This document shows positions 49,974 through 58,380 of a stretch of DNA of 64,000 nucleotides, in pieces. The notes beneath the pieces were generated by a model. That model did not search any database. It was not told where the DNA came from and saw only the letters and a list, made by a program, of their open reading frames with translations. Numbering within the stretch: the stretch's first letter is position 1; the number at the start of each line of letters is the position of its first letter. This stretch comes from an uncultured Eubacteriales bacterium (GTDB lineage: Bacteria; Bacillota; Clostridia; Oscillospirales; Acutalibacteraceae), in contig CAJUDG010000014.1 of the NCBI GenBank assembly GCA_910584745.1, forward strand, positions 1-64,000. Direction: 5' to 3'. The translations under genes were made by a program, and so were the position numbers.

Positions 49974-52052
49974 CTATTCCTCCACACGCACGATCAATTT
50001 AGATGCGTGAGCGCCGCCGTGGTACAGGGTATTTTCCGCCACCACGGTAACCGCACTGTTATAGCCCTCCCGGGTGTTGCTGTTGGGGAAGATAAAATTC
50101 TCCGCTCCGGAGGTCACAGTCACCCGGATGCGGTGTCCCTTGCAAAAGCAGTTGGACAGCTTGGTGGTGCGGATCTTCAGGCAGGCGATCTCCCCTTCTT
50201 CCAGGAACTCCGCTTTCTCAAATCCGTTGCGGTACCGGGCGCTGAGCACCCCGTCCGCCAGTTTGATGGAGCGACCGTTCTCGTCCACGTCGGTGACCCG
50301 CACCACAAAGTCCGTATCCGGGGCGTCAGAGGAGATATATAACTCCGCTGTCATATCCCCTGTGATGGTCACGTCCTCGGGGAGGGGCATAGTTGTGTAA
50401 CAGAGGATGTCCTGCCGCTGCTCCTCCTGGGTGTAATCCTCGGGGACTTCCAGCTCGTTCTCCGACATATCCACGATATGGGTGGCAGGATTCTGCGGGT
50501 CATAGCGGTAGCTGTCCCTGCCCTCCTGTGCCGGGGCCTGCCAGGTTAGGCACCCGTCCCCGGAGGAAGTGTTGGCATGGCCGGAGCTGGTCAGGTACAG
50601 CGCCCGTTCCGCCGTGGCGGGGACCGGCCAATTCTCCGCGGCCTTCCACCGCTCCTGGCCCAGAGTGTAGTATTCCACAGGGGCTCCCCGATCCACGCCG
50701 TTCTCCACGCCCTTTAAGAACCGCTCGAACCACCGGAAGTAGAGCAGATCCAAGTCGAAGCGCAGAGCCTGGCTGCCAAAGGACACCCCGTGCATATCGT
50801 ACTTGCTGTTGCCGCCGTGCTGCCAGGGTCCCAGGATGACTTTCCGCTTCTCCGCGGGGAAGTCGTGGACCAGCTCCAGCGCCTGGGTGGTGCCCATGCC
50901 GTTGTCGTCAAACCAGCCGGACTGGATCAGCGCCGGGATCTGGGCCCCCTGAGAGCGCGCCTGCCAGTCGGAACGGCTCCAGAACTCATCGTTGTCCCGG
51001 GGCTGGAACCACTGGTCCAGGAATGGAACTTCATAACCTAAGGCCTTCTTAGGAATATCCGACAGGGGACGGATGCGCAGCACCTCCTGCCAATCGTCCC
51101 GCTCCATGAGCTCCGGTTTAAAGGTCTTTTGGGACACGGAGAAAGCCCAGGCGAGCATCCCGGAGTTGAGGGACCCGCCCCGCCGGGGCACGTCGACAAA
51201 AGCGCTGCCGGCGCACACCACGCTGATGAGAGCTTTCAGGTGGGGGTTGCCGCTGGCCGCGGCGGCCCATTGGACGTACCCCAGGTAGGAGCCGCCCTCC
51301 ATGCCCACACTGCCGGAGGACCAGGGCTGGGCGGCGATCCAGTTCAGGGTGTCGTCCCCATCCTCTACCTCGTAGTAATTGGGGATCCACTCCCCATCGC
51401 TTTTGCTGCGGCCGCGCACGTCCTGGATAACCACGGCATAGCCCCGCTGCACATAGCGGTAGTAGACCTCCCGGCCCCCCTCTTTTCCATAGGGGGTGCG
51501 CACCAGTACCGCCGGGACCTTCTCCGCACCGGCGGGCAGGTACACATCGGTGGACAGCTCCACCCCATCCCGCATGGGCACGCCAAAGGCGCCGGCATAG
51601 GTCACGGCAAAGAGCTTCTCCTGCGGCCAGGTCTCCCGCCACTGCCGCAGGAGGGTGCGCTCCTCAAAGCCCTCCCGCACCAGCAGGGTCACCATCTCCC
51701 GGGAAGGGCAGTACACAGCGATAAGCTCCCCGCCCTCCATCTGCTTGTTGCAGGGGAACCTCACATCCCGCTGGAGATAGTGGACGCCGTCTTCGCTGGT
51801 ATACCGCTCCCCCGCCGCCTGAAATTCCCCCTTGCCGCAAAGGGCCCGGGCATACTCCCCGGCATGTTCCGCCAGGGAGAGAAAATCCATTTTCAAAAAG
51901 GACTTATACTCCCCCGAGACCTCCGGGGTTATGGGCTCCCAATCCCCCAGACTTCCCGTGAATACATCCAGACGGCGGATACGGGAGGCCCCTGGAACAA
52001 GGTCCAGCTTGCCGTACAGGATGCCTGACACATACAAATTAAAACCAGCCAT
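49974..52052 (-). CDS. CocE/NonD family hydrolase (peptidase S15-like)
   Basis: A 692-residue serine hydrolase. An extra N-terminal region (about 1-155) precedes the S15 fold: MRDGVELSTDVYLPAG, VIQDVRGRSKSDGEW, nucleophile in GMEGGSYLGYVQW, Asp in GWFDDNGMGT and His in LGPWQHGGNSKYD. The C-terminal jelly-roll domain starts around 440. Known relatives are X-prolyl dipeptidyl peptidase, cocaine esterase and glutaryl acylase. The company of a dipeptide epimerase suggests a peptide or acyl-amino-acid substrate. Third gene of the operon. Confidence 0.9.
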   Translation of the reverse strand: MAGFNLYVSGILYGKLDLVPGASRIRRLDVFTGSLGDWEPITPEVSGEYKSFLKMDFLSLAEHAGEYARALCGKGEFQAAGERYTSEDGVHYLQRDVRFPCNKQMEGGELIAVYCPSREMVTLLVREGFEERTLLRQWRETWPQEKLFAVTYAGAFGVPMRDGVELSTDVYLPAGAEKVPAVLVRTPYGKEGGREVYYRYVQRGYAVVIQDVRGRSKSDGEWIPNYYEVEDGDDTLNWIAAQPWSSGSVGMEGGSYLGYVQWAAAASGNPHLKALISVVCAGSAFVDVPRRGGSLNSGMLAWAFSVSQKTFKPELMERDDWQEVLRIRPLSDIPKKALGYEVPFLDQWFQPRDNDEFWSRSDWQARSQGAQIPALIQSGWFDDNGMGTTQALELVHDFPAEKRKVILGPWQHGGNSKYDMHGVSFGSQALRFDLDLLYFRWFERFLKGVENGVDRGAPVEYYTLGQERWKAAENWPVPATAERALYLTSSGHANTSSGDGCLTWQAPAQEGRDSYRYDPQNPATHIVDMSENELEVPEDYTQEEQRQDILCYTTMPLPEDVTITGDMTAELYISSDAPDTDFVVRVTDVDENGRSIKLADGVLSARYRNGFEKAEFLEEGEIACLKIRTTKLSNCFCKGHRIRVTVTSGAENFIFPNSNTREGYNSAVTVVAENTLYHGGAHASKLIVRVEE

Positions 52053-52088
52053 AGCTTTCCCACCTTTCGTATTATTTAAGGCATAGGG

Positions 52089-53264
52089 CTATCCCCCTAT
52101 AATCGCCCGTATGGCATAGGCAACGGAAATGCCCACATAATTCCCCAAGGCCCCCGCCAAAACGCCCATGAGCAGGCCAATGTTGATGAGGGTCTTCCAC
52201 TGGGCGCCGGAAGCCACCAGCGCCGCAGTGGGGCCGTCGGAGATGCAGCCCACGATGGACAGCAGCACATACTCAAATCTGATCTTCAGCAGCCGTGTGA
52301 TGAGCAGGTGCAGCAGGGAACTGAACAAGATCACGCATAAGCAGAACAGGGTGATATAGAAGGTTGAACCAAAGAACTGCATCAGATCTACGGCAAAGCC
52401 GATGGTGCTGAGGAACAGCAGGGCCACAAACAGCCCCAGGTCGAAATTCCCCCGGAGCTTCCGCACCGCAGGCACTTGGGCCAGAAGGATGGAGAATGTG
52501 GTGATGAGTAGGATGCGGCCCGCGCTGCGGAAGTCTTCCCCGAACACCATGTTAGAGATCAGGGTGGATACCCACACCGTGCCGAAGCCAATGGCAAGCA
52601 GGCCGGCGATCTCCAGGATAGACCATTCCTTCGAGGCCATCAGTTCCTCGTGATCCCCCTCCCCCAGCAGCTCCTCCTGGGACATATCGTAGGGCCACAG
52701 CTTTTTCAGCTTTTTGGAGCCTTTGTAGATGGCGGGGACCGCGAACATGAGGATCATCGTGGGGATGCCCACCACATAGTCCGCGGCGTTGGCCGAAGCG
52801 ATGGTGGTCTTGGCCGCGTTCAGGCCCACCGCAATGGCGGTCAGGTTGGAGCTGCCCCCCGTATAAGTGCCCACAAACATGCCGGACACCTTCCATCCCT
52901 CATCGATCTTTCCGGCAAACACCACGCCAAACACCAGCGCCACCAAACACACACTGAACGCGGCGGAGATCAGGGCGATCACCGGCTCCTTGGTGAGCTT
53001 GCGCATTTGGCGCAGGTCCAGGCTCAACAGGCAGATGGATACCGACAGCGGCACACAGTAGCTGCTGACGGCGTCGTAAGTGGCGCTGGAGGTGGGCACG
53101 ACCTTCAGGTTGGAAAGCACAATGCCCGTTATAATGACAGTCAGCGCCGGGCCCAGCGTCTTAAAGGCCCTGAACCTCTGCAGCCACAGTCCAAGGGCCA
53201 CCACTCCAAAAATAACGAACAGCAGAGCCCCCTCCGACGAAAACAATGTCCCATTCATACTCAT
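52089..53264 (-). CDS. DUF819 family membrane protein, probable permease
   Basis: A 391-residue integral membrane protein of the YjcL/DUF819 family with about ten hydrophobic segments in two repeats. The conserved Gly/Ser-rich loop is VGTYTGGSSNLTAIAVGLNA, and the second half ends in LSIVGCISDGPTAALVASGA. Such proteins resemble Na+-coupled carriers and are found next to dipeptide epimerase genes, as here (24 bp away), so uptake of a dipeptide or amino-acid derivative is a reasonable guess. Confidence 0.88.
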   Translation of the reverse strand: MSMNGTLFSSEGALLFVIFGVVALGLWLQRFRAFKTLGPALTVIITGIVLSNLKVVPTSSATYDAVSSYCVPLSVSICLLSLDLRQMRKLTKEPVIALISAAFSVCLVALVFGVVFAGKIDEGWKVSGMFVGTYTGGSSNLTAIAVGLNAAKTTIASANAADYVVGIPTMILMFAVPAIYKGSKKLKKLWPYDMSQEELLGEGDHEELMASKEWSILEIAGLLAIGFGTVWVSTLISNMVFGEDFRSAGRILLITTFSILLAQVPAVRKLRGNFDLGLFVALLFLSTIGFAVDLMQFFGSTFYITLFCLCVILFSSLLHLLITRLLKIRFEYVLLSIVGCISDGPTAALVASGAQWKTLINIGLLMGVLAGALGNYVGISVAYAIRAIIGG

Positions 53265-53288
53265 TATCCCCTTTCCATTATCCCACAG

Positions 53289-54362
53289 TTAAAAGTCGAA
53301 GTCAATGCCAAGGCCGGGCTTGTCCGACAGGGTGTACACCCCGCCCTCCACAGAGAAGCCGCCGGGCATACCCATCTCCGGATCCACGGCATACATGAAG
53401 CTGTCACAGTCGGCCTCAGTAATATTGGACTTGGCTGCCACCAGAGCCACACCTGCGGCGATGGCCACCTTGGTCTCCAGCATACAGCCTACCATGCACT
53501 GGACGTGGTTTGCCTCGGCCACGGCGTTGATCTTTTCCGCCGGGTATAGGCCGCCGCACTTCATCAGCTTGATATTCAGGATGTCCGCGGCCTCCAGCCG
53601 GCAGGCCCTGGCGGCATCTGCAGGGGAGTGGATCGACTCGTCCAGCATGATCTTCATATCCACCTTGGAGCGCACCAGGCGGGCACCCTCCACGTCCCAC
53701 CAGGGCAGGCACTGCTCCACGGCCTCTACCCCCAGCTTCTCAAAGGCTTTCAGGGTGCGGACCGCGTCGCCCACGGTGTAGCCCTGGTTGGCGTCCACCC
53801 GCAGGCGCACACCGGGGCCCACCGCCTCCCGGATGAGGGTGAGGGCCCGGATGTCGTCCTGGGGGCAGATGCCGGCCTTCACCTTTAAAATGGTGAATCC
53901 GTTTCGCTCTACCCGTTCCCTGGCCTCCTGGGCCATGAGCTCCGGCCGGTCGATGCCGATGGTCATGTCGGTGACGATCTGGTTCTGCCCGCCCCCCAGC
54001 ACCTTGTACAGGGGCTGGCCCATCACCTTGCCCCGGATGTCATACAGGGCGATGTCCACCGCAGCCTTGGCCGCAGTATTGCCGCTGATGAGGTTGTCCA
54101 TCATCTGATGGATGCCCTCTATGTCCATGGGATCCCGGCCTATAAGCCCCTGCTGAAAGAGCCTTAAGACCTCCATCACTGTGCTGGCGTTCTCGCCGGT
54201 GACAGGTTCAAAGGGCGCCGCTTCGCCGATGCCCCAGACCCCCTCGTCGGTGACGAGCTTCACCAGCACGTTGACTGAGTGGTCCTGCACCGCAAAGGCA
54301 ATGCGGAAAGGCTTTTTTAAAGGTATCTTGACGAGCTCTACTTTCATGTCTGTAAGTTTCAT
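53289..54362 (-). CDS. Dipeptide epimerase, enolase superfamily
   Basis: A 357-residue muconate-lactonising-enzyme subgroup protein. Features are the capping-domain start FRIAFAVQDHSVNVLVKLV, the catalytic KVK in TILKVKAGICPQDD, metal ligands in VRLRVDANQGY, VEQCLPWWD and IMLDESIHS, and the second Lys in ILNIKLMKCGGLYPA. The DxD-like C-terminal element (DCDSFMYAVDPEM) fits L-Ala-D/L-Glu-type epimerases. ATG 54362 is chosen because GGAGGCGTTGTTT precedes it. First gene of the operon, divergent from the XRE-cupin regulator. Confidence 0.9.
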   Translation of the reverse strand: MKLTDMKVELVKIPLKKPFRIAFAVQDHSVNVLVKLVTDEGVWGIGEAAPFEPVTGENASTVMEVLRLFQQGLIGRDPMDIEGIHQMMDNLISGNTAAKAAVDIALYDIRGKVMGQPLYKVLGGGQNQIVTDMTIGIDRPELMAQEARERVERNGFTILKVKAGICPQDDIRALTLIREAVGPGVRLRVDANQGYTVGDAVRTLKAFEKLGVEAVEQCLPWWDVEGARLVRSKVDMKIMLDESIHSPADAARACRLEAADILNIKLMKCGGLYPAEKINAVAEANHVQCMVGCMLETKVAIAAGVALVAAKSNITEADCDSFMYAVDPEMGMPGGFSVEGGVYTLSDKPGLGIDFDF

Positions 54363-54388
54363 AAACAACGCCTCCTTCAATTTCACTT

Positions 54389-54417
54389 ATTTTACTATTT
54401 TTAAAATTATTCGTCAA
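54389..54417 (-). promoter_or_regulatory. Sigma-A promoter for the epimerase-DUF819-CocE operon
   Basis: On the minus strand, TTGACG (54412-54417), 17-bp spacer, TAAAAT (54389-54394). Confidence 0.65.
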
Positions 54418-54522
54418 GTGCTTTTTTAAAATATCTAAATTTTGAGAATTTTTGCGTATATATACAAGAATTTCAAGAGGTAACTCAGAACAAATTTTAG
54501 TTATAGCATAAAATTCGTGTTA

Positions 54523-54551
54523 TTGACGCAATCTGACGCCCGTGATATAAT
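54523..54551 (+). promoter_or_regulatory. Sigma-A promoter for the XRE-cupin regulator
   Basis: TTGACG (54523-54528), 17-bp spacer, TATAAT (54546-54551). The -35 region shares the word TTGACG with the divergent promoter; the AT-rich stretch between them is the likely operator zone. Confidence 0.72.
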
Positions 54552-54599
54552 GAATTAAAGAAAGAGGTATTTTCACCATTGTGAAACGGGAGGCGCCAT

Positions 54600-55190
54600 A
54601 TGCTAGGAGATCAGATACGTTCCATCCGAAAAAAGCAGGAGATCACCTTGAAAGAGCTGGCGGAAAAAACCGGCCTTTCCATTGGGTACATCTCCCAGAT
54701 CGAACGCAATATCACCGACCCCTCCCTGTCCACCCTGCGGAAGATCAGCGGCGCGCTGGGCGTTCCCTCCTATCTGTTTTTAGGCGACGAGTCCCACGGC
54801 AGCCTGACTCTCCACAAGGAGGAGATGATCCAGCTTTCCCAGCCAAACTCCAACGTGCGATATAAGATCATGTCCCCCATGCCCACCGGGGAGTTCGTGC
54901 CCCAGTCTTTGGTGGCACAGTTCGAGCTGGCCCCCCGCAGTGTAGACGGAGAATTGCCGGTCATCCACCCCAGCGAAGAGATCGTCCTGCTGGAGCGCGG
55001 CGCCGTGGATGTGATCATCGACGGGAAACCCGTCCATCTGGAGGCCGGAGACACCACCCTGATACGCTCCAACCTGCCCCACATCCTCTCTAACCCCACG
55101 GATGAGGTGGTCATGGGGTATTCCATCCTCACTCCCGCTGTATGGTTCCCCAGCACCCACCGAAGCCCTAAGCCGGGCTCCAAAAATTGA
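54600..55190 (+). CDS. XRE-cupin transcriptional regulator
   Basis: A 196-residue one-component regulator. The N-terminal XRE domain has RKKQEITLKELAEKTGLSIG and YISQIERNITDPSLSTL; the C-terminal cupin (about 105-185) has VIHPSEEIVLLERGAVDV and LEAGDTTLIRSNLPHILSNP. Related to PuuR-type regulators of amine and amino-acid use. It faces the epimerase operon and very likely represses it until its ligand is present. Confidence 0.92.
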   Translation: MLGDQIRSIRKKQEITLKELAEKTGLSIGYISQIERNITDPSLSTLRKISGALGVPSYLFLGDESHGSLTLHKEEMIQLSQPNSNVRYKIMSPMPTGEFVPQSLVAQFELAPRSVDGELPVIHPSEEIVLLERGAVDVIIDGKPVHLEAGDTTLIRSNLPHILSNPTDEVVMGYSILTPAVWFPSTHRSPKPGSKN

Positions 55191-55274
55191 ATCTATGCTT
55201 TTCATTTTCCTCCTTATTTCTGCTATATAAAAAGCAAAAGGAAATGACTCCCGATGCTGCAAATAGTAAAGATG

Positions 55275-55328
55275 CCCGTGGATTTGTCAGATATCCCCGC
55301 ATCGGACAAATCCACGGGACCCTTAATC
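55275..55328 (+). repeat. Perfect 14-bp inverted repeat hairpin
   Basis: CCCGTGGATTTGTC (55275-55288) and GACAAATCCACGGG (55315-55328) with a 26-nt loop containing GATATCCCC. No T-run follows, so it is not a simple terminator. It lies in the 3' region of the XRE-cupin transcript. Confidence 0.6.
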
Positions 55329-55357
55329 GGCATGGGAATCCGGGCCATTGGAAGATA

Positions 55358-55389
55358 AAGCCCGGAATTCCAGGGAATTCCGGGCTTTT
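55358..55389. terminator. Bidirectional terminator
   Basis: AAAGCCCGGAATTCC pairs with GGAATTCCGGGCTTT, separated by AG, followed by T on the plus strand and AT-rich DNA on the other. Confidence 0.82.
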
Positions 55390-55613
55390 CTCGTGTTTCG
55401 GGGCGGTAGTATACGGTCTCAACTGCCACTCACTTTTGCGTGTATTTTGCACTTATTTCGCATCTGGTTGCATCCGTTTTTAACCTTTCCGTCTGGCACA
55501 GCATCAATTTATCATCAAAGTTTCGGAGCGCTCTCCCCTGTTCTGACCTGCTCCGACTAAAAAATGAAGCCGCCTGTTATCCCCTGCAAGCGGCTTCCAT
55601 TCTTAATTTCGGC

Positions 55614-56318
55614 TTATATACCAGGTACAATAGATTTTTCTATCCATTGCCTTATTATCCTATCGTCCCCATCCGCCATAAAAGCGTGTTCTCTATTTTC
55701 CGCTTCAGTCAGCGTACAATCAAAACGTTTAGCAAAATCGCGTACTACTTGGGCCGACTGCAAATTGTCTTTTGTACCAAAAAGGATATAAGTCGGAATG
55801 TCCCACCTCTGTATAGGGTTCCGCTTTACAAATTGATAATAATCCCACGACAATACATCGATTGGCGTGTCCACTTCCCTTTCTTGAGCCAAACGTTCTT
55901 CTGATACGTCGAACCAAATCATCATCTGCCGGATCAGGCATTCCATGTCCAGGATGGGGGATTGAAATAAGCAATTCTTTATCGGCTTACCATTATATGC
56001 CTGAAGACTGAAATAGGCCCCCAAGCTGCAAGCAAACAAAGAGATTTCTTCCCACTCAGCGGACGCGTAATCCCATATAGCCGCAAGATCTCGCATACCG
56101 TTCCAAATATCACATCTGGTCTCCTTCTGTGCACGTTCTCCATGCTACGGCAAATCAAAACTAATGGTTTGATATCCCAGTCTTTCTCCTATTGCAGCAA
56201 AATCCATGGCGGCCTCTTTGGAGGACATTTTTCCATGCACAAATATGTAGGCCTTATTTGATTTTTCACCCCAAATCAGAGTAGGGATATTCCCAACTTT
56301 CGCGTTGTACTTTTGCAT
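55614..56318 (-). pseudogene. Alpha/beta hydrolase with an in-frame amber codon
   Basis: One continuous frame of 234 codons from ATG 56318 (ribosome site AAGGAGAAAAGT), interrupted only by TAG at 56147-56145 (codon 58). The part before starts MQKYNAKVGNIPTLIWGEKS and the part after continues HGERAQKETRCDIWNGM, with nucleophile elbow SLFACSLGAYFSLQA, acid loop ILFGTKDNLQ and a His in ENREHAFMADGD. A CAG-to-TAG change would explain it. All catalytic parts remain, so the loss is recent or the stop is read through. AT-rich, element-like DNA. Confidence 0.75.
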
Positions 56319-56481
56319 ACTTTTCTCCTTATCGTGGAGAATACCTCCACATTTTTATTTGATTTATTTGTCTCATAATAAGCCTCCTTCCATGTGTGAT
56401 TGTGATTTATGATAACACATGAGATGCGAGTAGTCAAGCTGTCAATGGCGAGCTTACGATGTCGCGTGGCAAATGCTTAAC
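56319..56481. other. AT-rich gap left of the transposon
   Basis: Contains the ribosome site of the hydrolase pseudogene and AT-rich DNA without an ORF or a clear promoter. Confidence 0.3.
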
Positions 56482-56513
56482 AGCAAGTTATGTTCAGCTG
56501 AACATAACTTGCT
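56482..56513. repeat. Perfect 32-bp palindrome at the transposon left end
   Basis: Half-site AGCAAGTTATGTTCAG (56482-56497) followed directly by its reverse complement. The last six bases (56508-56513, CTTGCT) are also the first bases of the terminal inverted repeat. Confidence 0.8.
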
Positions 56514-56600
56514 TAATGTACAGCTAAAAATAATGTAAAGTCACCTCCTGAAACGCAGTAAAGCCAGCAAGAGTGCTCCTGCTGGCTTTACATTATTTTG
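56508..56600. repeat. Left terminal inverted repeat of the transposon
   Basis: 93 bp matching the right end in inverse orientation with seven mismatches by my count. It contains nested dyads: AATAATGTAAAG (56529-56540) / CTTTACATTATT (56586-56597) and GTAAAGCCAGCA (56558-56569) / TGCTGGCTTTAC (56580-56591). These look like paired recombinase-binding sites. Confidence 0.85.
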
Positions 56601-56604
56601 CCGT

Positions 56605-57663
56605 TTAGTTCGTTGGGATATAGAACTTGCTCAGCCATTGCATCAAATTATCATCGTCAGTCCACGAAGGCTGCTGTCCTGCAGACTGTTGATGATGGAC
56701 TTCTTCCAGCAGCTTCTGCTTCATTTTGATGTTTAGGCGCGCATAGACCTCAGTGGCTTTAATGTCAGAGTGGCCGAGCAAATCTTTGATGTACTGTAAA
56801 TCTACGCCGGCTTCCAGCCAGTGCATTGCCTTGCTGTGTCTAAAAACATGGGGATGAACTTGTACTGGAAACAACTCTGGCGTCTTTTGCTTCGCAAGGG
56901 CAACGTATTTTTGCACAATGTAATAAACACCACCCCGTGTCAAGGGCTCTTTGCTCCTGTTGCAGAAAAATGGGGCATCCATATCACATTGACGGTATCG
57001 AGATTCCTCGGACAAATAGTTTTTCAAAATTTTAGCAGGATCTGAAAGAATTGGGACATCACGAAACTTCTTTCCTTTGCCTCTTAAATGGACAATCGAC
57101 CCCTTTTTCTCAAAACGAATGTCTCCAACACGGATACCTGCAATTTCAGAGGCACGGGCTGCGGACTCATAAATTAAACTTAAAAAAGCAAAATCGCGCC
57201 GCCCTCCCCGTGTTGAAAGGTTTGGTTGTTCAAAAACAGCTCGAACCGCCTCCATCGAAAGATGTGGGATCATCCTTTGTTCGCACTTCTTCGGGGGAAT
57301 TTCCCGGATCTGTTGGCACAGCAACACACAGCTCGGATCTTCATACTGTAAAAATTTAACAAACGCATTGATAGCGGCACGCCGCTGATTCCTCGTCGGG
57401 ATAGAATTTCCCTTTTCCTGTTCCAGCCATCGCAGAAAAGATTCAACCAATTCCCGAGTTAAGTCGTTAACTTCCAGCCGATTCCTTCGAATATGGCGTT
57501 TTTGTTCGCAGAAATCCAGCAGCAGAGAAATTGCATCCCGATAGGATTGAATTGTTTCCTCGCTCAGTCCCCGTTCTGCTGGTAAGTAGTCAAAGAAATA
57601 CCTTGATAGCGCCTTGGCAAAAGAAGTGGGACCACGTTTACCCTTCGGCCAGTGCGTAATCAA
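56605..57663 (-). CDS. Tyrosine recombinase of the transposon
   Basis: About 352 residues. A SAM-like N-terminal domain (KRGPTSFAKALSRYFFDYLP..) is followed by a full catalytic domain: Arg in SAARASEIAGIRVGD, Lys in LRGKGKKFRDVPIL, HPHVFRHSKAMHWL, LGHSDIKATEVYARLN with the Tyr nucleophile. The start is uncertain; TTG 57663 is the best in-frame start, 26 nt inside the end of the upstream gene. An exact start may have been lost if the two genes were fused by deletion. Otherwise intact. Confidence 0.82.
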   Translation of the reverse strand: MITHWPKGKRGPTSFAKALSRYFFDYLPAERGLSEETIQSYRDAISLLLDFCEQKRHIRRNRLEVNDLTRELVESFLRWLEQEKGNSIPTRNQRRAAINAFVKFLQYEDPSCVLLCQQIREIPPKKCEQRMIPHLSMEAVRAVFEQPNLSTRGGRRDFAFLSLIYESAARASEIAGIRVGDIRFEKKGSIVHLRGKGKKFRDVPILSDPAKILKNYLSEESRYRQCDMDAPFFCNRSKEPLTRGGVYYIVQKYVALAKQKTPELFPVQVHPHVFRHSKAMHWLEAGVDLQYIKDLLGHSDIKATEVYARLNIKMKQKLLEEVHHQQSAGQQPSWTDDDNLMQWLSKFYIPTN

Positions 57664-58231
57664 ACAGCCGCCGCAAGGTATTAACTGTCGCCCCAACAGC
57701 ACCAGGAGAAAATCCAGCCAAAGATTCAATATAGGCATTCACATGGTGCAGTTTGAGCTGATTGAAACGTTCAATTCCGGACTGAAAAAGGAAATACTCA
57801 AACCGAAACAATCGGCTTCGCCACATTCGAATCGAGTTTTCTGATACCTGATTTTGCCGCAAATGGTTCAGGAATCCTTCAAACAAGTCTTTGTATACAG
57901 GGGAAAACCCTTTCAGCGTAATACTTGATTGCTTAAAGACCATTCCATACTGCAGATAGTCATCCAGCATATGGATGGCTCGGCTGACATTTTGAGATAC
58001 ATCTCTATCGCCAAGATCAGCACCATATCGTTCCCAAACAAACTCTCGCTCCAAATCAACCGTAAACTCGGTAGTCTCGTGCACAGTGCAGTATGTAACC
58101 AGCTCCTTCCATGTTGCGTCTAACCTCAAAATTGTTCTTTCGCTGTAACCAAGTTCGGCCAAGTGCAACTTCAAATCTGCAAGTAATTTTTCGAGCCATT
58201 CATTTGGCGGGCCTGTGTACTCCATCTTCAT
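57638..58231 (-). CDS. Recombinase N-terminal domain protein without a catalytic domain
   Basis: 197 residues, starting MKMEYTGPPNEWLEKLLADL at ATG 58231 (ribosome site GGAGG, 8-nt spacing). It consists of two stretches typical of integrase core-binding domains, ending NTLRRLFDYALAEG. That point is where full-length relatives go on into the catalytic domain. No Arg/His/Tyr catalytic motif is present. It is either a natural accessory subunit or the 5' part of a recombinase whose 3' half was deleted. Overlaps the next gene by 26 nt. Confidence 0.7.
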   Translation of the reverse strand: MKMEYTGPPNEWLEKLLADLKLHLAELGYSERTILRLDATWKELVTYCTVHETTEFTVDLEREFVWERYGADLGDRDVSQNVSRAIHMLDDYLQYGMVFKQSSITLKGFSPVYKDLFEGFLNHLRQNQVSENSIRMWRSRLFRFEYFLFQSGIERFNQLKLHHVNAYIESLAGFSPGAVGATVNTLRRLFDYALAEG

Positions 58232-58320
58232 AAATGATACCTCCGATTCATTTGTATGGCTGTTTGCCACCATCTAAATTATAGAGGATCATGTTTAGCA
58301 AAACAATTTTATATCTCCTG

Positions 58321-58349
58321 TTGAAAAACAAATTAATCTGGCGTATAAT
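58321..58349 (+). promoter_or_regulatory. Sigma-A promoter for the CHAT gene
   Basis: TTGAAA (58321-58326), 17-bp spacer, TATAAT (58344-58349), 31 bp before the ATG; the ribosome site is GAATGAGGTG. Confidence 0.7.
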
Positions 58350-58380
58350 ATTGACATAATGGTTGGAATGAGGTGCAATT

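Larger units (their letters stand above)
55191..55613. other. Intergenic region with two strong hairpins
   Basis: No supported ORF. It holds a perfect 14-bp inverted repeat and a separate terminator (listed next). The remaining 220 bp before the hydrolase pseudogene are AT-rich with nothing recognisable. Confidence 0.5.
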
